Of a stretch of DNA of 64,000 bases, positions 7,197 to 16,874 are shown piece after piece. The DNA is taken from positions 1 to 64,000 of the forward strand of contig DGUP01000055.1 in NCBI GenBank assembly GCA_002394685.1, in the 5' to 3' direction. Under the pieces are notes generated by a model, which was given only the letters and a program-made list of their open reading frames with translations, was not told where the DNA came from and ran no database searches. The stretch is from Treponema sp. UBA4307 (lineage in GTDB: Bacteria; Spirochaetota; Spirochaetia; Treponematales; Treponemataceae). Made by a program: the position numbers and the translations under genes. Position 1 is the stretch's first letter, and the number at the start of each line of letters is the position of its first letter.

Positions 7197-8897
7197 GTGA
7201 ACAACACTGAATTAAATAAGCCCTGCCTGGTTCAATGTGGACAGGGCTTATCTGTTTTAAATACCCTTCAGTATCAGGGAAGATTTCTCTATTCAAAGTA
7301 CTCCCCTGATAAAGCAGTAAAGGAACTTGTAAAAAATCTGAAGGTATTAGACGGTACCGTATTTCTAATTCAATCTCCCGCCCTCTGGTATGGATGTCAG
7401 GAACTTATCCAGAAACTTGGAAATAATTGTATTATCTGTGCTTTTGAAGCAGATCCGGAACTTTATGAATTTTCCAGAGAACTTCTGAAAACACAAAATT
7501 TTTCTAATGATATTCATTTTTATTCAATTAATCATTTACAGGAATTTGATGATTTTTTACGAAAGGAAGTTGAGAAGAAATTCCTAAAAAGAGTAATTCC
7601 CCTGGATTTTAGTGCAGGAGTCCAGTTTAACCGGAAACTATATGATACAATCAGCAGGGCAGCAGAAGAAATTCCTGAAAGGTTCTGGAAAAACAGAATT
7701 ACTCTACAGAAATTCGGCAAGCTTTATTCAAAAAATTTTTTTCTGAATCTTCCAAAACTTACTTCTTCAAGTCAGCTTAATTCTCTTGCCCATACAATAG
7801 ATAAACCCATATTTATAGCGGCTGCCGGGGAAAGCCTGGACAAGATCTTCTATTGCCAGCACAGAGAAGCATTAATAAAAAAAATTAACTCCTCCTGTTT
7901 TGTAATAGCAGTTGATGCTGCACTCTCCCCTCTTCTGGAAATGGGTATTAAAGTTGATGCAGCCGCCTTAATGGAAGGTCAATTTGTAATTTCAAAAGCA
8001 TTTATCGGCTGTCAGAAAAAGTTTCATTATTTAATTCAGGATTTGTGTGCCAGACCAGACATTGCATCAATTACAGGGGCCCAGCCTCTCCTTTACCTTT
8101 CTAAGTTTTCAGAAGCGGCTTTTTTAAATCAGGTTATTGAAGACGGTTTGATTTCAACAGTGATTCCACCTTTAGGTTCTGTGGGGCTTCTTGCGGTAGA
8201 AGCAGCACTTATGCTTGCAAAAGACAAATCTGTAAAGATTTTTACTATAGGGCTTGATTTTTCCTATTCCTGCGGAAAGACCCACGGTAAAGGCTGCCCG
8301 GCTCATAATAATCAACTTATGACCTCCAGTCGCTTTAAAAGCATTGAAAACTATGAAGCTGCATTTACAAACACACTACGCTTGAAAGGAAAAAATGGAG
8401 CGGATGTTATTACCACCCCTGCCTTGCTTTCTTACAGTAAAAATTTTTCCGCATACAGTAAAAGACCAGATGCAGCAAACAGGCTTTTCGACCTGGCAGA
8501 TACAGGCCTTCCTAACGGCTTACCTTACATGTCCTTAAAAGATTTCTTAGAATGTGATTTTTCACCAGCAGAAGAAATAAATGAAAATTCTCAGGATCTT
8601 TTTCAGGAAAACTTTGCAGAAAAAAGTGAAAAGATAAAAAAATACCTTTTAAGGGAAAAGACTTCACTAGAAATTGCAAGAGACCTTTTAACAAAAGGTG
8701 ATGAAAGCAATTTCCGAAATTCTGAACTCAGTCTGGAAGAACAAATTTCCGCCCTCTTAAAAAACAGGGATTATCTCTACCTTCATTTTCCAGACGGAAC
8801 AGAATTTAAAATGGAAATAAGTTTTTTAAAAAGAATAAGGGCTGAGCTGGACAGTTTTATAAAAATCCAGACACAAGCCCTTTCTTATATTCAGTAA
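7197..8897 (+). CDS. DUF115 / motility-associated factor (Maf) glycosyltransferase-like protein
   Basis: A 566-residue soluble protein. The central block 'KPIFIAAAGESLDK...FVIAVDAALSPLLEMGIKVDAAALMEG' and the later 'FTIGLDFSYSCGKTHGKGCPAHN' match DUF115 (MptE-like), the core of Maf proteins that attach nonulosonic-acid-type sugars to flagellin in several motile bacteria. In treponemes flagella are periplasmic, so core-flagellin glycosylation is the likely setting. It starts with GTG at 7197 and has only a distant AGGA upstream. A 10-bp hairpin (7216..7251) overlaps the first codons. The gene is convergent with lepA; the stops are 3 bp apart. Confidence 0.8.
   Translation: MNNTELNKPCLVQCGQGLSVLNTLQYQGRFLYSKYSPDKAVKELVKNLKVLDGTVFLIQSPALWYGCQELIQKLGNNCIICAFEADPELYEFSRELLKTQNFSNDIHFYSINHLQEFDDFLRKEVEKKFLKRVIPLDFSAGVQFNRKLYDTISRAAEEIPERFWKNRITLQKFGKLYSKNFFLNLPKLTSSSQLNSLAHTIDKPIFIAAAGESLDKIFYCQHREALIKKINSSCFVIAVDAALSPLLEMGIKVDAAALMEGQFVISKAFIGCQKKFHYLIQDLCARPDIASITGAQPLLYLSKFSEAAFLNQVIEDGLISTVIPPLGSVGLLAVEAALMLAKDKSVKIFTIGLDFSYSCGKTHGKGCPAHNNQLMTSSRFKSIENYEAAFTNTLRLKGKNGADVITTPALLSYSKNFSAYSKRPDAANRLFDLADTGLPNGLPYMSLKDFLECDFSPAEEINENSQDLFQENFAEKSEKIKKYLLREKTSLEIARDLLTKGDESNFRNSELSLEEQISALLKNRDYLYLHFPDGTEFKMEISFLKRIRAELDSFIKIQTQALSYIQ
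7216..7251 (+). other. strong hairpin inside the start of the Maf-like gene
   Basis: ATAAGCCCTG (7216..7225) pairs perfectly with CAGGGCTTAT (7242..7251), followed by CTGTTTTAAA. It spans about codons 7-19 of the downstream gene. It may attenuate read-through from the chaperone gene or control translation of the GTG start. As a terminator its U-run is weak. Confidence 0.55.
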
Positions 8898-8900
8898 ATT

Positions 8901-10706
8901 TTAGTTATCTTCTTTTTCTTTCAAGACTGCAAGGAAAGCACTCTGTGGAAGTTCAACGTTACCAGCCATCAGCATACGTTTTTTACCCGCTTTCTGCTTT
9001 TCAAGAAGTTTTCTCTTACGGGTTACGTCACCACCGTAACATTTTGCAAGTACATCTTTTCTTACAGCACTAACAGTTTCTCTGGCAATAACCTGAGCAC
9101 CGATAGCACCTTGAATTGCAATCTTAAACTGCTGTCGTGAAATTTCACCTTTTAAGCGCTCACAGACAACTCTGGCTCTTTCAACAGCATTTGGTCTGTA
9201 ACATAACTGAGCTAAAGCATCTACAGGTTTTGAATTGATTAAAATATCAATCTTAATTAAATCTGTAGCACGATATTCAGTTACTTCATAGTCAAAACTT
9301 GCATATCCTCTGCTGTAAGATTTTAACTTGTCATAAAAATCGAATAGAACTTCTGCAAGAGGCATTTCATATGTAAGTTCAACACGTTTTTCATCAAGAT
9401 ACTGCATATCTTTTTGAACGCCACGTTTGAGCCGGCACAGTTCCATAATTGAACCAAGATATTCACTTGGAGTAATTATGCTGGCTTTAATATATGGTTC
9501 TTCAGAAGCTTCAATTTTTCCATCAGGGAAATCAGCAGGATTATCTACAAACTGCCAGTCTTTACCAGGCTGCTTTAAGCGGTAGCGGACACTTGGTGCC
9601 GTGAAAATTACAACCTGGTCAAAATCTCTTTCCAGTCTTTCCTGAATAATTTCAAGATGGAGAAGTCCAAGAAAACCGCAGCGGAATCCATTTCCCAGAG
9701 CCAGGGAATTATCTTTTTCATACACAAGTGAAGCATCATTCAATTTAAGTTTTTCCATTGATTCTTTCAATTCTTCATAATCATTTGAATCAATAGGATA
9801 AATTGATGAGAATACAACAGGCTTTACTTCCTTGAAACCTGCCAGAGCTTCAGAGGCAGGATTTGCAGCAGTTGTAACAGTATCACCAACCCTCACGTCA
9901 GATACAGTTTTAATTCCGGAAATAATATATCCAACATCACCCGCTTCCAGAACACCTGTACGTTCATAGTTAATCTTAAAAATTCCTACCTGCTCAACTT
10001 TGTATTCTTCACCGTTGCTCATAAGGCGGAGAGTGTCACCTTCCTTGATACGGCCGTTCTTTACACGGATATGAACAATAACCCCTCTGTATTCGTCATA
10101 GTGACAGTCAAAAATCAATGCCTGGAGAGGAGCTTCAGGGTCTCCTTCTGGTGCAGGGAATTTAGTTACGATTGCTTCAAGAAGATCATCAATGCCTTCC
10201 CCTGTTTTTGCAGAAACCAACTGAGCATCATCAGGGTCAAGTCCGAGATCATGATCAATCTGATGTTTAACACTTGGAATATCAGCACTGGCAAGATCGA
10301 TTTTGTTAATTACAGGAACAATTGTTAAATCCTGTTCAAGTGCCAGGTACATATTGGAAACAGTCTGGCTTTCAACCCCCTGTGTGGCATCAATTAACAG
10401 AAGAGCTCCCTCGCAGGAAGCAATAGCTCTGGAAACTTCATATGAAAAGTCTACATGTCCAGGAGTGTCAACAAAATTAAGTTCATAATCATGACCATCT
10501 TTTGCATGATAAGGAATTGTTACCGCCTGACTTTTTATTGTAATTCCTCTTTCTCTTTCAATGTCCATATTATCCAGAATTTGATTCATCATCTGACGGT
10601 CTTCAATTATTTTTGCTTTTTGGATAAGACGATCTGCAAGAGTTGATTTACCGTGATCAATGTGCGCAGTAATACAAAAGTTGCGCTTATATTTCATTTC
10701 TGTCAT
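8901..10706 (-). CDS. lepA: elongation factor 4 (LepA)
   Basis: A translational GTPase (601 aa, typical length) that acts on stalled or initiating ribosomes. The G1 motif is 'AHIDHGKST' near residue 14, G2/G3 are 'RERGITIKSQAV' and 'DTPGHVDF', and G4 is 'NKID'. The EF4-specific C-terminal domain is intact ('CYGGDVTRKRKLLEKQKAGKKRM'). AAGGA precedes ATG 10706 by 8 nt. It lies 81 bp downstream of the HtrA-like lipoprotein gene. Confidence 0.97.
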   Translation of the reverse strand: MTEMKYKRNFCITAHIDHGKSTLADRLIQKAKIIEDRQMMNQILDNMDIERERGITIKSQAVTIPYHAKDGHDYELNFVDTPGHVDFSYEVSRAIASCEGALLLIDATQGVESQTVSNMYLALEQDLTIVPVINKIDLASADIPSVKHQIDHDLGLDPDDAQLVSAKTGEGIDDLLEAIVTKFPAPEGDPEAPLQALIFDCHYDEYRGVIVHIRVKNGRIKEGDTLRLMSNGEEYKVEQVGIFKINYERTGVLEAGDVGYIISGIKTVSDVRVGDTVTTAANPASEALAGFKEVKPVVFSSIYPIDSNDYEELKESMEKLKLNDASLVYEKDNSLALGNGFRCGFLGLLHLEIIQERLERDFDQVVIFTAPSVRYRLKQPGKDWQFVDNPADFPDGKIEASEEPYIKASIITPSEYLGSIMELCRLKRGVQKDMQYLDEKRVELTYEMPLAEVLFDFYDKLKSYSRGYASFDYEVTEYRATDLIKIDILINSKPVDALAQLCYRPNAVERARVVCERLKGEISRQQFKIAIQGAIGAQVIARETVSAVRKDVLAKCYGGDVTRKRKLLEKQKAGKKRMLMAGNVELPQSAFLAVLKEKEDN

Positions 10707-10787
10707 AAAAAAATCCTTAAGGTATATCTTGTTTTGTATTAAGAGTATATCAGATTTTTAGAGTAAAAATATAGAGGAAATTTGAAT

Positions 10788-12461
10788 TTAAAAATAGTTT
10801 GGACTATCCAGGGGAGCCTGCATTCCAATTCCCATGTCAATATTTCCATGCATTCTCTTTTTAGCATAAAGTTCAATGTAAATGGCAGATTTATCTTTTG
10901 AAACTTCAGCATTAAGAATTTGAACGGTATCACCTACAACAAATCCGCTCTGATCTGCAACAGAATTTTTTAATACATCTGTAATCAAGTAAAGATTTTT
11001 ATTCTCTACAGAGACATTAGTAAGTTTCACTCCAATAATCGGATAAAGTGAAGAAGTAATTATGTCGTGAGTAAAAACAGAATTACCTGGAGTATCCGGT
11101 CTTTCTTCCAGATAAACAGGAACTTCTTTTTCTTCTCCCAGGGAATTTACATATGTGATTTTTACAATAGTTCCTGCTGCCAGCTGAATATAATCAGTGT
11201 GAAGCTGATCAAGAGAGTAAATCGTTTTATCATTTAGTTTCAGGATTGTATCGTTTTCCCTGATACCAGCAAGAAAAGCTGGAGAACCAGGCTGAACATA
11301 ATTTACGATTATACCTTCATTTTTTGAACCTGAGCCGGGCAGTCTTTTTGTTTTACCATATGCTCCAATCCAGGAATGAATCTTTTTTCCGCCTGCATAA
11401 AGGAAAGGTAAATCATTTTTCAAATACTCAACAGGAATTGCAAAGTTCAGTCCCTGATAATTCTGAACTCCTGCAAAAACAATAGCCTGAACCCTGCCCT
11501 TTTGATCAATCAGAGGACCGCCGGAGTTTCCTGAATTAACCGCAGCATCAAGCTGAAAAACCTTTGCACTCATATTAAGGTCTCTGTCTGTTGAAGAAAT
11601 AATACCACTGGTTAAAGTACTTTCAAGGCCAAGAGGAGACCCGATTGCATAAACCTTGTCTCCAACATTCAAATCATCACTTGAGCCCAGTTCAAAATAA
11701 AATGGAGCATCTATTTCAACTTTTAAAAGTGCCAGGTCCAGAATTGAATCCCAGCCAATAACTTTAGCAGGAATGCGGGTTTCGCCATCTTCTGAAAGTT
11801 TAATATAAAGACGGGCATATCCCTCATAAGAAGGATCAACGCAGCTTTCAATTACATGGTGATTTGTAACAAGATAACCATCTTTTGAAATAAAGAAGCC
11901 GCTTCCCAGAACCATATCAGAATATCCTACCCCCTTCTCAATTCTAATACCTCTGTCCACAAGGATAGTTACAGTACCTTTCATGCATTGAGCTATTGTA
12001 GAATCTTTTTTTGAATTGGTAGTTAAGGCGGATATACTTTTTACAATTGATTCGTTAAGCTGCTTTTCTGTAACAGAAAGGTCAGCTGTTCCAGAATAAG
12101 AAGTATTTTTTAATGAAGTATAAATGCGGCGGGCTTGAACATAGTCTTTTTCTTCAACAGCCTGATTATACTGTTCAACAGCCTGATTAATGCATTCATT
12201 ATAGCATTCCTGTACAAGAGAATTATCTTTAACATTATCATTAAGGAGCCAGGCACGCCATAAAGCTTTTAATAAATCCTTTTCCTTAAAATTTTCAATT
12301 CTTTTTATTTCTTCAGAAACAATATCTGCTTCAGTATAATCTATTTCCTTAAAAACCTGATTTTTATCAGGCCCTGGAATACTGCGGCAGGATAGAAAAC
12401 AATTTCCTATAAAAGTTAAAATCAGACCATAAATACAAAGCTTTTTTATATTACAAAACAT
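10788..12461 (-). CDS. HtrA-like trypsin-fold serine protease lipoprotein with PDZ domain
   Basis: A 557-residue predicted lipoprotein (signal peptide with lipobox FLSC, Cys about residue 24). A helical region of about 130 residues comes first, then an S1C protease domain with the catalytic triad visible: 'VTNHHVIES' (His), 'ILDLALLKV' (Asp) and 'NSGNSGGPLID' (Ser). A PDZ domain follows ('GIIVNYVQPGSPAFLAGIRENDTI') and a second, more degenerate PDZ-like segment lies near the end. It is probably a periplasmic quality-control protease, distinct from the htrA at 24.2 kb, which lacks the helical N-terminal domain. It lies 15 bp downstream of the 703-residue protein gene, in the same operon. Confidence 0.87.
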   Translation of the reverse strand: MFCNIKKLCIYGLILTFIGNCFLSCRSIPGPDKNQVFKEIDYTEADIVSEEIKRIENFKEKDLLKALWRAWLLNDNVKDNSLVQECYNECINQAVEQYNQAVEEKDYVQARRIYTSLKNTSYSGTADLSVTEKQLNESIVKSISALTTNSKKDSTIAQCMKGTVTILVDRGIRIEKGVGYSDMVLGSGFFISKDGYLVTNHHVIESCVDPSYEGYARLYIKLSEDGETRIPAKVIGWDSILDLALLKVEIDAPFYFELGSSDDLNVGDKVYAIGSPLGLESTLTSGIISSTDRDLNMSAKVFQLDAAVNSGNSGGPLIDQKGRVQAIVFAGVQNYQGLNFAIPVEYLKNDLPFLYAGGKKIHSWIGAYGKTKRLPGSGSKNEGIIVNYVQPGSPAFLAGIRENDTILKLNDKTIYSLDQLHTDYIQLAAGTIVKITYVNSLGEEKEVPVYLEERPDTPGNSVFTHDIITSSLYPIIGVKLTNVSVENKNLYLITDVLKNSVADQSGFVVGDTVQILNAEVSKDKSAIYIELYAKKRMHGNIDMGIGMQAPLDSPNYF

Positions 12462-12476
12462 TTTATGTTTTCCTTA

Positions 12477-14588
12477 CTACTGAATAATATTTCCGAAAAT
12501 TTTATCCCCGATTTTTACTACAAGCATTCTGGATTTTTTGTCATCGCTCATAATAATGGTACTTAAGCCCTGCTCCATTTTTGCTGCAGTCTGCCATGCC
12601 TTTTTTGCCATTGCAGTATTTCCAGCATTCCCTACCCAATATAAACTGTAATAAGGATCTTTAGTTACAGATAAAGTTTCCTGCCCACACTTTACAGAAA
12701 CAGGAATTCCATTCAAAGAAGTGATTGTTACCAGTTTTCCTGTTTGAGGCTGGTAGAACATGGCATCTTCCTTTACCGCTTCCTCATTTCCTTCAGCATC
12801 AAAACTCTGGCCGTAACGCACATAACGAACTTCCCATTTACCATCATTATCATTATCCCAGGAAGAAATTTTTCCTTTTCCTTCAATGTACTCTTCCGTA
12901 AAATCAGGAACAGTATCAAGATCTCTGTCAATTTGTATCAGGCGAAGATAGAAAGGTGCTGCATTTGACGGACGGCCATATATATTTGTCAGGATAGACC
13001 TTTCATCATCCAGGGAATGAACCATTGTTCTTGTTTCGTCTACAGAATAAAATTCCGTGGTTTCGAAAATTCCGTCATTATCAAAATCTACAACCCTTAA
13101 TACCGGTAAGTCATCTTTAAAAGTAGCCTGTGCGTACATTCTTCCATTTTCTGTGTAACGGGCATACTGAAGTTTTCCATCAAGGGTAACATAATAGATT
13201 CTAGCATTCTGTCTTTCTCTGCCTGGTGTAGAAAATCCCCTGGTATTTTTAACAAGTCTTTCACTGGTAAGTTCTTCCCCCTGAACAGTCAGCTGAGGAA
13301 AAAAGAAATCTTTATTAATAACTTCAGAAATTTCATATTGAGGACTGATAGTAAAAGGTGCCCAGGCAAAACTTTCATTTACAAGATCAAAGGAGAATTC
13401 TTCATTACCATTTTTATCTTTAAAAATACAGTTTTTAAGATATGGAAATTCACTCCAGGTAAATTCCATTCTGTAATCGCCCATATGTCCTGCAACAGGC
13501 ATTCCAAAATCACAAAGGACTGTCCAGTTCTGTAATCCATCCTGATTCTGATCGTAGCCTACAGTCTGAGGCCGTCCTCTGGAATATTTTACATACATAT
13601 TGTAAATTCCGTCTCCATCAGTGTCCTGATAAATTACCCCTGAGTAAGCTGTAAAATAATCTGCGGCTTCCTGAATAACGGCCGGCTCAGAAAGTTCCAT
13701 AATAAAATCCAGGAGAATATCAAAATCAATTCCTGAATCTGCAAAGGAAACGATATACTGAAGGGCTTCCCTCTGGCTGAGAATACCATCCTCCATAGCA
13801 ATTCTGGCATAAAGGGGATGCCTTAAATCTCTTGCTTCAAAGGATTGAAGAAGATGGGTACGGTCCATTCCTTCTGCAAAAGAGGCTGCATATATTTCAA
13901 GCTCTGCATCTTTATCAGGAGCGGCTTCAACATACTGAGCAATCTGTTTTATAAAATAAGATTTCATTCGGTTAACAGTTTCATTCTGTGACTGAGATGA
14001 TTCCATATAGAAAAAAAGCATTGGAAATCTTGTATCATCCGGATAAATCTTTCTTGCAGAATCAATCATCTCCCTGGCTTTTCTAATAGATTCAGGAGTA
14101 TTTGTTCTGTAATAAGACTTTGCCCGGATATAATCTGCATCTGCTGAATAAACTCTTGGTCTGGAATCAAGGATTTCTTCTACCTGAGAAAAAGAACCGG
14201 TATCACAAAGTAAATCTGCATAGAGAATACGGGCCCCGTCCCTGTTGTAATTAACCCAGTTTTCTTTTTCAAGAGCATTTTTTACGAGAGGAAGAACTTC
14301 TGCTTTTACACTACCTTTGGAATTTTCTGCAACAGCAAGTATGTACCACAAGTCTGAAATTGAATCATCATAAGCAAGCCCCAGGGAAGCCTGAGAAATT
14401 GCCCCGTTCCAGTTTTTTATGCCGGCAGAATCCTGAGCCAGAGTTAAACACCGGAGGGCAGAACGTCTGTTTGAAAGAGCTACGGAATCCTCCAGCTGAC
14501 TACCAGTTTTAACAGGTTCAAGGGCTTGAACTACCGTTAATGAAAATGTGAAAAGCATTAATGTAATTAATAAGTTTATTTTTTTCAT
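12477..14588 (-). CDS. periplasmic protein with TPR-like N-terminus and calcium-loop-like repeats, 703 aa
   Basis: A signal peptide of about 22 residues ends near VVQA-LE. The N-terminal half is helical and TPR-like ('WNGAISQASLGLAYDDSISDLWYILAVAE', read in pieces). The second half is beta-rich and punctuated by short acidic loops: 'DTDGDGIYN', 'DQNQDGLQN', 'DKNGNEEF', 'DFDNDGIFE', 'DRDLDTVPD' and 'DNDNDGKWE'. These DxDxDG motifs resemble EF-hand-like or thrombospondin-type-3 calcium-binding loops. I do not recognise a named family. The gene lies between tilS and the HtrA-like lipoprotein with a GGAAG Shine-Dalgarno. An envelope structural or scaffold role is inference. Confidence 0.7.
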   Translation of the reverse strand: MKKINLLITLMLFTFSLTVVQALEPVKTGSQLEDSVALSNRRSALRCLTLAQDSAGIKNWNGAISQASLGLAYDDSISDLWYILAVAENSKGSVKAEVLPLVKNALEKENWVNYNRDGARILYADLLCDTGSFSQVEEILDSRPRVYSADADYIRAKSYYRTNTPESIRKAREMIDSARKIYPDDTRFPMLFFYMESSQSQNETVNRMKSYFIKQIAQYVEAAPDKDAELEIYAASFAEGMDRTHLLQSFEARDLRHPLYARIAMEDGILSQREALQYIVSFADSGIDFDILLDFIMELSEPAVIQEAADYFTAYSGVIYQDTDGDGIYNMYVKYSRGRPQTVGYDQNQDGLQNWTVLCDFGMPVAGHMGDYRMEFTWSEFPYLKNCIFKDKNGNEEFSFDLVNESFAWAPFTISPQYEISEVINKDFFFPQLTVQGEELTSERLVKNTRGFSTPGRERQNARIYYVTLDGKLQYARYTENGRMYAQATFKDDLPVLRVVDFDNDGIFETTEFYSVDETRTMVHSLDDERSILTNIYGRPSNAAPFYLRLIQIDRDLDTVPDFTEEYIEGKGKISSWDNDNDGKWEVRYVRYGQSFDAEGNEEAVKEDAMFYQPQTGKLVTITSLNGIPVSVKCGQETLSVTKDPYYSLYWVGNAGNTAMAKKAWQTAAKMEQGLSTIIMSDDKKSRMLVVKIGDKIFGNIIQ

Positions 14589-14653
14589 TTTTCTTCCATA
14601 ATTATGACTGATTCTCAGAATTAATAATCTAATTCAGCAGCCTGCTTTAGAAT

Positions 14654-16069
14654 TTATAAAATCCAGTTTTTTACCCCAAGTACTGAACCCCACACAAGAA
14701 CAATTTCCTGGTCCTGTACTGTAATATTCTGCACTACAGGTATTTTAAACTTCTTGTCCTGTGCTTTAAAATCCGTCAGCAGTCGGGCCAGGGATTTATA
14801 AGAGCCATCCGCCATTTTTACCTGATCCCCGCTTTCTGCAGAACGTATAACAAAAGGCATTTTTAATTTATCAAGCACAATCGTATGACTCTGCCCTTCA
14901 TTTTGAAGCATAAGACTTATATTATTATCGGCAGATTTTACATTTATAAGGAAGTTTCCTAACCTATATTCTCCAGATTTTTTTACTGGGAGAAAGAAAT
15001 GGCTTTCACAGGGATGGGAAAAATCACCTGATGAAGAAAATTCCCCCTTTTCCCTGTCAGATGAAATAATTTTTTTAGCAAAAAGTTCCCCTTCCTTTAC
15101 CTGAAGAAAAACTTCCTTGCTTGAAATGGAAAAATCCTTCTTTTCTTTGATTCTAAAAAGGATTTCTTCAACAAATTCCCAGGAAAGTCTTTCCTTAAGT
15201 TCAAGAGAAAATATGCATTTATAAAGCAGGCGCCTTTTTATCACATCTGCAAGTTCCATAAAACCTTTGAGATTAATGGATATTGTATATTCAGGACCTG
15301 GAACTGCCAGCTCAGCAAAAGCTTTTTCTGCAAGGGAATCTAAAAATGACTGATCTTCTTCATTGTTTCCCGCAAGATGTTCTACAGCCTTTCTCCAGCC
15401 TTTTATTTCTTTATCCAGAAGGGGCACCACTAAATTCCTTATGGAATTCCGGAACATATTGTTTTCAAAATTAGTTAAATCAGTACGCCAGCTCTGTCCT
15501 TTTTCTTTCAAATACATTTCAATTTCGTTTCTATGAATCTGAAGGAGGGGGCGAAAAAAATGATCCCGCTGTTTTTTAATTCCTGAAAGCTTGCTGCTTC
15601 CCTGAAAAAAACGCATGAGAACGGTTTCGTCAAAATCTTCTGCATTATGAGCAAGACACAGAATATCGATTTTTTCTTTCTCTATAAAATCCTCAAAAAA
15701 ATTATAGCGCCATTTCCGGGCAGCCGCTTCCGTACCGATTTTTAATTTTCTGCTTTCTTCTGCAATGGCGTTAGAGGGCACATCATATCTAAAAAAAGGA
15801 ATTGCTTTCTTCCTGCATAAATCTTCAACAAAAAGCGCATCTCCTTCAGTTTCCTCTTTAGGCCTTATATTATGATTTACAGTGATTACTTTTAACTTAA
15901 CTCCATCAAGTTTGTATTTACTGCAGATTTCTTTTAAAGAGACCAGAAGACTTACAGAATCAGCACCTCCACTTACAGCAAGCCCAAGGTTTAATTTAGA
16001 GTTAAGATTAATATCAGATTCTGTAAAGGAATAATAAACCTTTTCTTCAAAAGTTCTGCTCAATGACAT
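14654..16069 (-). CDS. tilS: tRNA(Ile)-lysidine synthase
   Basis: TilS modifies C34 of the CAU-anticodon tRNA-Ile to lysidine, which converts it from Met to Ile decoding. The PP-loop ATP-binding motif 'VSGGADSVSLLV' lies near residue 32, followed by 'VNHNIRP' and 'CLAHNAEDFDETVLMRFFQGS', all diagnostic. The C-terminal TilS domain ('FVIRSAESGDQVKMADG') is present, so the 471-aa protein is full length. The ATG at 16069 has no Shine-Dalgarno, but a TATTCT box lies 7 nt upstream. Confidence 0.93.
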   Translation of the reverse strand: MSLSRTFEEKVYYSFTESDINLNSKLNLGLAVSGGADSVSLLVSLKEICSKYKLDGVKLKVITVNHNIRPKEETEGDALFVEDLCRKKAIPFFRYDVPSNAIAEESRKLKIGTEAAARKWRYNFFEDFIEKEKIDILCLAHNAEDFDETVLMRFFQGSSKLSGIKKQRDHFFRPLLQIHRNEIEMYLKEKGQSWRTDLTNFENNMFRNSIRNLVVPLLDKEIKGWRKAVEHLAGNNEEDQSFLDSLAEKAFAELAVPGPEYTISINLKGFMELADVIKRRLLYKCIFSLELKERLSWEFVEEILFRIKEKKDFSISSKEVFLQVKEGELFAKKIISSDREKGEFSSSGDFSHPCESHFFLPVKKSGEYRLGNFLINVKSADNNISLMLQNEGQSHTIVLDKLKMPFVIRSAESGDQVKMADGSYKSLARLLTDFKAQDKKFKIPVVQNITVQDQEIVLVWGSVLGVKNWIL

Positions 16070-16076
16070 ATAGACT

Positions 16077-16105
16077 AGAATACAACATTTTTATATTTAT
16101 CACGA
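16077..16105 (-). promoter_or_regulatory. possible tilS promoter
   Basis: TATTCT (16077..16082) lies 7 nt before the tilS ATG. The -35 match (TCGTGA, 16100..16105) is poor. If active it would give a leaderless mRNA. Confidence 0.35.
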
Positions 16106-16118
16106 CAGATATAACAAA

Positions 16119-16154
16119 AATAAAATAAAAAATCCCTGCTGTTAACAGGGATTT
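16119..16154 (-). terminator. intrinsic terminator after rplY
   Basis: AAATCCCTG (16130..16138) pairs with CAGGGATTT (16146..16154) and is followed on the minus strand by a U-rich tract. Confidence 0.9.
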
Positions 16155-16198
16155 GAATCTATTCTTCAAAAATTAATTAAATTAATTGAAGGTTAAAA

Positions 16199-16753
16199 TC
16201 ATTTCTTTGGTGGTGCAATTGAAACGATGAGAGATTCAGCCTTTGTAAGAACTGTAACCTTGTCACCAAGATTAAGATCTGCAACTGTGAACTTTCCACC
16301 GATTTCAAGCTTTGAAACATCAGCAGTAATGAATTCTGGCATATCCTTTGGAAGAGCTTTTACCTTTACATCAGGAATGTGCTTTACCATAAAGCCACCC
16401 TTAAGAACACCAGCTGGAGTACCTGAGTAGCGAATCTTAAATACTGCAGTTACAGGCTTTGTTCCAGATACAATGTGGAAATCTGCGTGAAGGCTTGAAT
16501 CTGTCTTGATGTCATATTCAGTATCCTTAATATAAGCAAGATTATCCTTTCCATCGATCTTGAGGTTTACCAGAGTTGTCTTTGTGATTGATCTCCATGC
16601 CTTTGAGAATTCTACTGCATCAACATCGAGCATAATTGATTCGCCCTTTTCATTGTATGCAACAGCAGGAATGTGACCTGCAGCGCGCAGTTTCTTTGCA
16701 GCAACTTTACCAGATTCCTTACGTGTAGTTGCATTAATAACGAACTGTTCCAT
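16199..16753 (-). CDS. rplY: 50S ribosomal protein L25/Ctc
   Basis: A long-form (Ctc/TL5) L25 of 184 aa that binds 5S rRNA and is often linked to general stress. It has an N-terminal L25 domain ('NATTRKESGKVAAKKLRAAGHIPAVAYN') and a C-terminal beta-rich domain ('VLKGGFMVKHIPDVKVKALPKDMPEFITADVSKLEIG'). AAGGAG precedes the ATG. tRNA-Gln lies 27 bp upstream in the same orientation with no terminator between, so they are probably co-transcribed. Confidence 0.94.
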   Translation of the reverse strand: MEQFVINATTRKESGKVAAKKLRAAGHIPAVAYNEKGESIMLDVDAVEFSKAWRSITKTTLVNLKIDGKDNLAYIKDTEYDIKTDSSLHADFHIVSGTKPVTAVFKIRYSGTPAGVLKGGFMVKHIPDVKVKALPKDMPEFITADVSKLEIGGKFTVADLNLGDKVTVLTKAESLIVSIAPPKK

Positions 16754-16780
16754 GTGTTTACTCCTTAATTATTTTGTTAA

Positions 16781-16853
16781 CTGGGACGGCTGGATTCGAA
16801 CCAGCGGAATGATGGCACCAAAAGCCATTGTCTTACCACTTGACGACGTCCCA
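16781..16853 (-). tRNA. tRNA-Gln (anticodon UUG)
   Basis: A complete cloverleaf on the minus strand: acceptor TGGGACG/CGTCCCA, D-arm with GTC/GAC, anticodon stem ATGGC/GCCAT enclosing the loop TTTTGGT (anticodon TTG), and T-arm GCTGG/CCAGC with TTCGAAT. The discriminator base is G. The 3' CCA is not encoded. It lies between spoVG and rplY. Confidence 0.96.
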
Positions 16854-16874
16854 AAATTGATATACTAAAAACGC

